A stretch of DNA of 8,574 nt from JAYVIQ01 sp043770215 (GTDB lineage: Bacteria; Bacteroidota; Bacteroidia; Cytophagales; JAAEPT01): assembly GCA_043770215.1 (NCBI GenBank), contig JAYVIQ010000101.1, positions 1 through 8,574 on the forward strand, in the 5' to 3' direction. Shown here piece after piece: positions 5,100 through 8,574 of this stretch (position 1 is its first letter; the number at the start of each line of letters is the position of its first letter). Below the pieces are notes generated by a model that searched no databases, was not told the origin of the DNA, and was given only the letters and a program-made list of their open reading frames with translations. Made by a program: the position numbers and the translations under genes.

Positions 5100-7739
5100 T
5101 TAAAATAATTTTAGTTGGTCTCCCCCAAAATCTATGCTATCGCCTGGAGAAAGTCCATCTTCTGAATCTAAATCTGATTCATCCGTCTCTTCTACCACTT
5201 CTTTTACAGATTCTAGTGCTTTTATTTTAGATACTTTGTCATTGGTCAATTTATTTCCAGTAGACTTCCACCCTTTTATGTCTATCAATTCATCTACATG
5301 CATTAGCGTTTGCTTTGCTTCTGAGCCTTTTATGGCAGATTTATGATGCATTTCTATTCTAGGTTTTGCATCTATAGATACAAACTCCATTTTAGACCCA
5401 TTAGATTCATCTATAAAGCTAAATTTCTTATCTGGCGTAGTGGTTTCTATTCTAAATCTTTTGACGTAATGTAATTTATTTTCTCCATGATAATGAATTA
5501 CAGACAAAACCATGTCAGGTTTAAATTTAGTGATTGTGTGGATGTTTTTAACATCATATCTATTGGTCAATTCAAAAGAAGTAAGCTCGTAATCTCCAGA
5601 GTTAAATATCACCAATATTTTATCATCACCATCAAATTTACCCAGAAGTACTCCCCTTTCGTCTCTATTAATTCTACCTACTGTTTCATCAAACCAAATA
5701 GATAAACCAGAAAGTGTACTTACACCAGCCTCTTTAAACTGTATTTTACGTACTGGGTATTTTGTTAGGGTATTGCCACCAGCTGCCCTACCTTTTATTT
5801 CAATATTTTTAAAATCAAAATCAAAAGCTTTGTTTCTTGCAGAACTTTGGGAAGTTAAGAACACACTCACAGATTCTGCTTCGCCGTTTGGATTTGCAGA
5901 AAAATAAATAATTTTGCTCCTTTTATTGCCTTTTGTCAAATCATACTCTTTGTCTCTTGTAATAGAAAGTACATTAAATCTTTTTACAAATGTACGGCCA
6001 CTTTCGCCATCTAAATAGACAAGATTATAAACCATCCTTTCGTCATTTTTACGCCAAACCGCAGTATAAATAATGTTTTTACCCACAAAAACTTTATCAG
6101 CAATACTAGTTACAGACATTTTACCATCTTCTCTGACTACAATTATTAGATCTATGTCTGAACAATCTTGCACAAACTCATCTTTTTTAAGGCCATGTCC
6201 TATAAAACCTTCGGCTTTGTTTACATATAACTTAGCATTGTTAGCCACAACTTGTCTTATGGCTATTGTTTCAAAAGAAGAGATTTCTGTTCTTCTTTCT
6301 TTTCCTTTGCCATATTTGTCTCGGATTCGTTCATAATATGCAATAACGTAGTCTACTAAATTTGAAAGATGATGCTCTACCTCTTTCAATTCCTCTAGCA
6401 TAGCCCTCATAAGCTCATCTGCTTTGAAGGAGTCAAATTTAGAAATTCGCTTAATTCTTATTTCTAAAAGCCTTAAGATATCCTCTTTAGTAATGACCCT
6501 ATAAAACTGATACTTGTAAGGTTCTAATCCTTTGTCTACTGTATTTATTACTTCATCAAAAGACTCCCCAACCTCTTCTATATCTCTATAAATTCTATTT
6601 TCTATGAATATTTTTTCTAAACTAGAAAAAAGCACTTTCTCTAACAATTCAGCTTTTCTTATTTCAAGTTCTTGGCGTAAAAGATCCTTGGTGTGGTCTG
6701 TATTGATTCTTAATATTTCACTTACACCCAAAAACTGAGGTTTACTTCCATCTACAATTACGCAGGCATTTGGAGAAACTGAAACCTCGCATTGTGTAAA
6801 AGCAAATAATGCATCTATTGTTACATCTGGGCTTACATTTGGAGCAAGTGTAATTTCTATTTCAAGTTCTTTTGCTGTATTATCTACAACTTTTTTTATT
6901 TTTATTTTCCCTTGTTCGTTTGCTTTTACAATAGACTCTATAATAGATCCTGTTGTAGTACCAAAAGGAATTTCTTTGACTAGAAGAACTTTTCTATCTA
7001 CATCTTCTATTTTTGCTCTTACTCTTATTCTTCCGCCCCTAAGACCATCATTATAATTAGAAAAATCTCCTTGACCACCTGTTAAAAAATCTGGTAAAAG
7101 CGTAAATTTTTTACCTTGAAGGTGGCGAATGGATGCATCGCACAATTCAATAAAATTGTGTGGCATAATCTTAGTTGCCAAACCAACAGCAATGCCCTCT
7201 ACCCCTTGCGCTAATAATAGCGGAAACTTTACCGGCAAGTCTATCGGCTCTTTGTTTCTGCCATCATAAGATGCCTGCCATTTGGTAGTTTCTTTGTTAA
7301 AGACTACATCCAATGCAAACTTAGATAACCTAGCTTCTATATAACGCGCTGCAGCTGCTCCGTCTCCAGTACGTATGTCTCCCCAGTTACCTTGCATATC
7401 TATTAGCAATTCTTTCTGACCAAGATTTACTAATGCATCTCCTATAGCTACATCTCCATGAGGGTGGTATTTCATGGTATGCCCTATAACATTTGCTACT
7501 TTGTTATAGCGCCCATCATCCATTTCTTTTAATGAATGCATGACCCTACGTTGAACAGGCTTAAAACCATCATGAACAGAAGGTACGGCACGCTCTAAAA
7601 TTACATATGAGGCATATTCTAAAAACCAATTTTTATACATTCCAGAAACAGGAATGTCGTGTATTACTTCAGCATTTGTTGTTTCAAGGTTTTGATCCAA
7701 TTGATTTTCTTCTTCATTAAGATTTTCATCCTCTGCCAT
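5100..7739 (-). CDS. parC: DNA topoisomerase IV subunit A (Bacteroidota-type ParC)
   Basis: The 879-aa A subunit of a type IIA topoisomerase, which cuts and rejoins the DNA gate with ParE to unlink daughter chromosomes. After a 28-residue acidic head comes the winged-helix/tower region: 'SYVILERAVPSVHDGFKPVQRRV' (44-66), 'YHPHGD' (91-96) and the catalytic Tyr133 in AAAARYIEARLS. The coiled coil with 'RIKRISKFD' and 'YGKGKERRTEI' lies at 427-487. The C-terminal DNA-wrapping domain (about 495-830) has no QRRGGKG GyrA box; 'KGRAAGG' (649-655) is not a match. This and the 'GMYKNWFLEYASYVILERAVPS' opening place it with flavobacterial ParC, not GyrA. The tail carries 'DELIDIKGWKSTGNKLT' (816-832) and an acidic stretch (848-867). 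The quinolone-region residue equivalent to E. coli ParC Ser80 is Val97, and Glu84 is Asp101. The start is ATG at 7739. The upstream neighbour is divergent, so parE is not adjacent on that side. Confidence 0.94.
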   Translation of the reverse strand: MAEDENLNEEENQLDQNLETTNAEVIHDIPVSGMYKNWFLEYASYVILERAVPSVHDGFKPVQRRVMHSLKEMDDGRYNKVANVIGHTMKYHPHGDVAIGDALVNLGQKELLIDMQGNWGDIRTGDGAAAARYIEARLSKFALDVVFNKETTKWQASYDGRNKEPIDLPVKFPLLLAQGVEGIAVGLATKIMPHNFIELCDASIRHLQGKKFTLLPDFLTGGQGDFSNYNDGLRGGRIRVRAKIEDVDRKVLLVKEIPFGTTTGSIIESIVKANEQGKIKIKKVVDNTAKELEIEITLAPNVSPDVTIDALFAFTQCEVSVSPNACVIVDGSKPQFLGVSEILRINTDHTKDLLRQELEIRKAELLEKVLFSSLEKIFIENRIYRDIEEVGESFDEVINTVDKGLEPYKYQFYRVITKEDILRLLEIRIKRISKFDSFKADELMRAMLEELKEVEHHLSNLVDYVIAYYERIRDKYGKGKERRTEISSFETIAIRQVVANNAKLYVNKAEGFIGHGLKKDEFVQDCSDIDLIIVVREDGKMSVTSIADKVFVGKNIIYTAVWRKNDERMVYNLVYLDGESGRTFVKRFNVLSITRDKEYDLTKGNKRSKIIYFSANPNGEAESVSVFLTSQSSARNKAFDFDFKNIEIKGRAAGGNTLTKYPVRKIQFKEAGVSTLSGLSIWFDETVGRINRDERGVLLGKFDGDDKILVIFNSGDYELTSFELTNRYDVKNIHTITKFKPDMVLSVIHYHGENKLHYVKRFRIETTTPDKKFSFIDESNGSKMEFVSIDAKPRIEMHHKSAIKGSEAKQTLMHVDELIDIKGWKSTGNKLTNDKVSKIKALESVKEVVEETDESDLDSEDGLSPGDSIDFGGDQLKLF

Positions 7740-7761
7740 AGTAACTAAACTTTTATATTCT

Positions 7762-7769
7762 TACATTTG
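7762..7769 (+). promoter_or_regulatory. Candidate -7 box for the lipoprotein gene
   Basis: TACATTTG fits the Bacteroidota -7 consensus TAnnTTTG exactly. Transcription would begin near 7776, giving a leader of about 70 nt that starts almost directly with the 12-bp inverted repeat. No TTG is seen at -33, where the parC start codon region lies. Confidence 0.35.
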
Positions 7770-7779
7770 AAACAAAATG

Positions 7780-7812
7780 GTGTATAAATTGCCATTATAA
7801 CAATTTATACAC
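7780..7812. promoter_or_regulatory. Perfect 12-bp inverted repeat in the parC/lipoprotein divergent region
   Basis: GTGTATAAATTG (7780-7791) and CAATTTATACAC (7801-7812) are exact reverse complements around a 9-nt centre. On the minus strand the right arm contains TATAAATTG, which lies 18 nt downstream of a TTTG (7831-7828), an imperfect -33/-7 promoter layout for parC. The repeat would therefore overlap the parC promoter and lie at the extreme 5' end of the lipoprotein transcript. It could be an operator for both genes or an RNA hairpin; arm length and perfection make chance unlikely. Confidence 0.65.
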
Positions 7813-7845
7813 TACGTTAATCAGTAACAAACACAAAATTACACA

Positions 7846-8286
7846 ATGAAATTGGGTCTTATGTTCAAAAGCATCATGAAATTTTCCACACTGTTTAAAA
7901 GTTTAGGGTTGTGCATAACACTAGCTATTATTTTTTCATGCAACTCTTCAGAACCAATACAAATAAACGGTTTTGATTCTAAGGCTTGGAAAAGTAAAAA
8001 AATGATTGATTCTAACAATTGCCTTTCTTACAGGAAAGAAAAGTTCAATTTATTGTACAAAAATCAGACCGTTTTTTTAGGCAAAACTGATCAAGAGCTT
8101 ATAGATTTTTTAGGTAATCCAGACAGTGAAAACCTAAACGGAAGACTTAAAAAAAGTAAAATGTATTGTATAGATGGTTGTAATCCATGCGATAAAAAAG
8201 AGTACACAAGATTTTTAGTTTTTGATTTTGAAACTTTTAAAAGACTTAAATCTATGCGCATAGTGGTGGAATTCAATAAAATTTAA
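7846..8286 (+). CDS. Predicted lipoprotein with SmpA/OmlA (BamE)-like core
   Basis: A 146-aa protein with a signal peptide (basic n-region, hydrophobic 'LGLCITLAIIF') and a lipobox-like I29-F-S-C32, so Cys32 should be lipidated. Met6 (7861) and Met11 (7876) are alternative starts; Met11 gives a typical 21-residue signal peptide, so the true start may be 7876. After a linker, residues 43-62 read 'FDSKAWKSKKMIDSNNCLSY', followed by 'LGKTDQELIDFLGNPD' (78-93), the signature helix-turn of the SmpA/OmlA fold, and a final strand 'LKSMRIVVEFN'. Small lipoproteins of this kind are common in Bacteroidota with unknown role; true BamE belongs to the proteobacterial BAM complex and this is not claimed to be it. 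Four mature cysteines (59, 108, 112, 115, the last three as CxxxCxxC) are unusual and could form disulphides. No obvious surface-export acidic motif follows Cys32. It is transcribed alone, divergent from parC. Confidence 0.8.
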   Translation: MKLGLMFKSIMKFSTLFKSLGLCITLAIIFSCNSSEPIQINGFDSKAWKSKKMIDSNNCLSYRKEKFNLLYKNQTVFLGKTDQELIDFLGNPDSENLNGRLKKSKMYCIDGCNPCDKKEYTRFLVFDFETFKRLKSMRIVVEFNKI

Positions 8287-8408
8287 AACATCAATATACA
8301 TTCTATTTTTAAAACTAGTCTCTGGTGCATAAATGTTGTTTACACCCAAAATAAATCTTTAGAGACTTAAATTTTAATAGTAAAGATTATTTAAAGCCAA
8401 ATAAAAAT

Positions 8409-8420
8409 AGTTTTAAAACT
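8409..8420. repeat. Perfect palindrome AGTTTTAAAACT
   Basis: A gapless 12-bp palindrome in A+T-rich non-coding DNA. Being low in complexity it may be chance; it could also be a small dyad-binding site upstream of whatever lies to the right. Confidence 0.35.
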
Positions 8421-8461
8421 TACCTACACTTTTTAATTTTTTGTGAATATCCGTTATTGTA

Positions 8462-8471
8462 CCACTAGTGG
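8462..8471. repeat. Perfect palindrome CCACTAGTGG
   Basis: A gapless 10-bp palindrome of mixed composition, about 20 bp left of the structured repeat. Its position suggests either a regulator site or a boundary feature of the repeat. Confidence 0.4.
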
Positions 8472-8489
8472 AATAGATTAGTGATTTTG

Positions 8490-8573
8490 GGCGAAACCCT
8501 ATCGGGTCAGGCTCTACGCTCTCGCTTTTGTTGCAGAAAAAGCAACAAAGAGCTCCGCTTCGATCCTTTTCGC
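8490..8573. repeat. Structured multi-arm intergenic repeat (Bacteroidota type)
   Basis: An outer stem GCGAAA (8491-8496) pairs with TTTCGC (8568-8573). Inside it are a small hairpin ACCC-TATC-GGGT (8496-8507) and a long arm TTTGTTGC (8527-8534)/GCAACAAA (8542-8549) with loop AGAAAAA, extended by GCTCT (8518-8522, or 8511-8515) against AGAGC (8549-8553) with a bulge. GGGTC (8504-8508) can alternatively pair with GATCC (8562-8566). The order resembles GGGCGTTACCC...GGGTC...CCGCT...ATCCCTAACGC repeats that I recall in many flavobacterial intergenic regions; here both outer halves differ in a way that keeps pairing. Family membership is from memory and was not searched. Function unknown. Confidence 0.6.
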
Positions 8574-8574
8574 A

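Larger units (their letters stand above)
8287..8574. other. 288-bp non-coding right end
   Basis: No coding frame of note. It holds two perfect palindromes (8409-8420 and 8462-8471) and the structured repeat at about 8490-8573. No convincing intrinsic terminator follows the lipoprotein gene. The base composition changes near 8485: the left part is about as A+T-rich as the rest of the window, the repeat is near 50% G+C. Confidence 0.55.

Noticed and set aside
5134..6336. Plus-strand open frames inside parC and trmH as antisense genes
   Set aside because: They have no recognisable domains and sit opposite well-conserved coding sequence; they are explained as shadows of the minus-strand genes.
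5100..7739. GyrA instead of ParC
   Set aside because: No GyrA box (QRRGGKG) in the C-terminal domain, and both ends of the protein match the flavobacterial ParC form.
8317..8367. AGTCTCT/AGAGACT inverted repeat as terminator of the lipoprotein gene
   Set aside because: Only 7 bp with a 37-nt loop and no T-tract after it; too weak to call.
8490..8573. Integron attC recombination site
   Set aside because: The folded shape is suggestive, but there are no GTTRRRY/RYYYAAC core sites and no integrase or cassette series in the window.

Overview
The window is about 70% A+T chromosomal DNA from a member of the Bacteroidota, most likely a flavobacterium. The supporting evidence is: a sensor with a two-component-regulator-type beta-propeller, a ParC of the long (~880 aa) Flavobacteriia form with a conserved 'DELIDIKGWK..GN' tail, A-rich sequence rather than Shine-Dalgarno sites in front of starts, TAnnTTTG-type -7 boxes, and a structured intergenic repeat at the right end that resembles repeats I recall from Bacteroidota genomes. 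No phage, plasmid, CRISPR, tRNA or rRNA gene was found.

Layout. (1) Positions 2-2956 (+) hold the 3' part of a large sensor: beta-propeller, Y_Y_Y-like domain, one membrane helix, short coiled coil and a SpoIIE/PP2C-type phosphatase domain. Its N-terminus lies off the left edge. (2) Convergent to it, with 7 bp between them, is a short stand-alone prephenate dehydrogenase (TyrA) at 2964-3686 (-). (3) A 466-bp A+T-rich spacer (3687-4152) contains a direct repeat, two inverted repeats and a sigma-54-like sequence, and leads into a basic 60-aa orphan protein (4153-4335, +). (4) That small gene ends in a clear intrinsic terminator (4399-4430), whose hairpin is partly made from the last codons of the opposing trmH gene. 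(5) A parC-trmH pair is read on the minus strand (7739 to 4409) with a 4-nt gap and a TTG start for trmH. (6) A 106-bp divergent promoter region with a perfect 12-bp inverted repeat separates parC from a small predicted lipoprotein with an SmpA/OmlA (BamE)-like core (7846-8286, +). (7) The right 288 bp are non-coding and end in an ~84-bp multi-arm structured repeat (about 8490-8573).

The genes are mostly housekeeping: chromosome decatenation (ParC), tRNA 2'-O-methylation (TrmH), tyrosine synthesis (TyrA) and envelope (lipoprotein). They do not form one pathway. I see no convincing new multi-gene system. The points most worth a second look are the non-coding structures (parC/lipoprotein operator, right-end repeat, terminator nested in trmH, dyad in front of the 60-aa gene) and the altered 'GHG' motif of the phosphatase domain.
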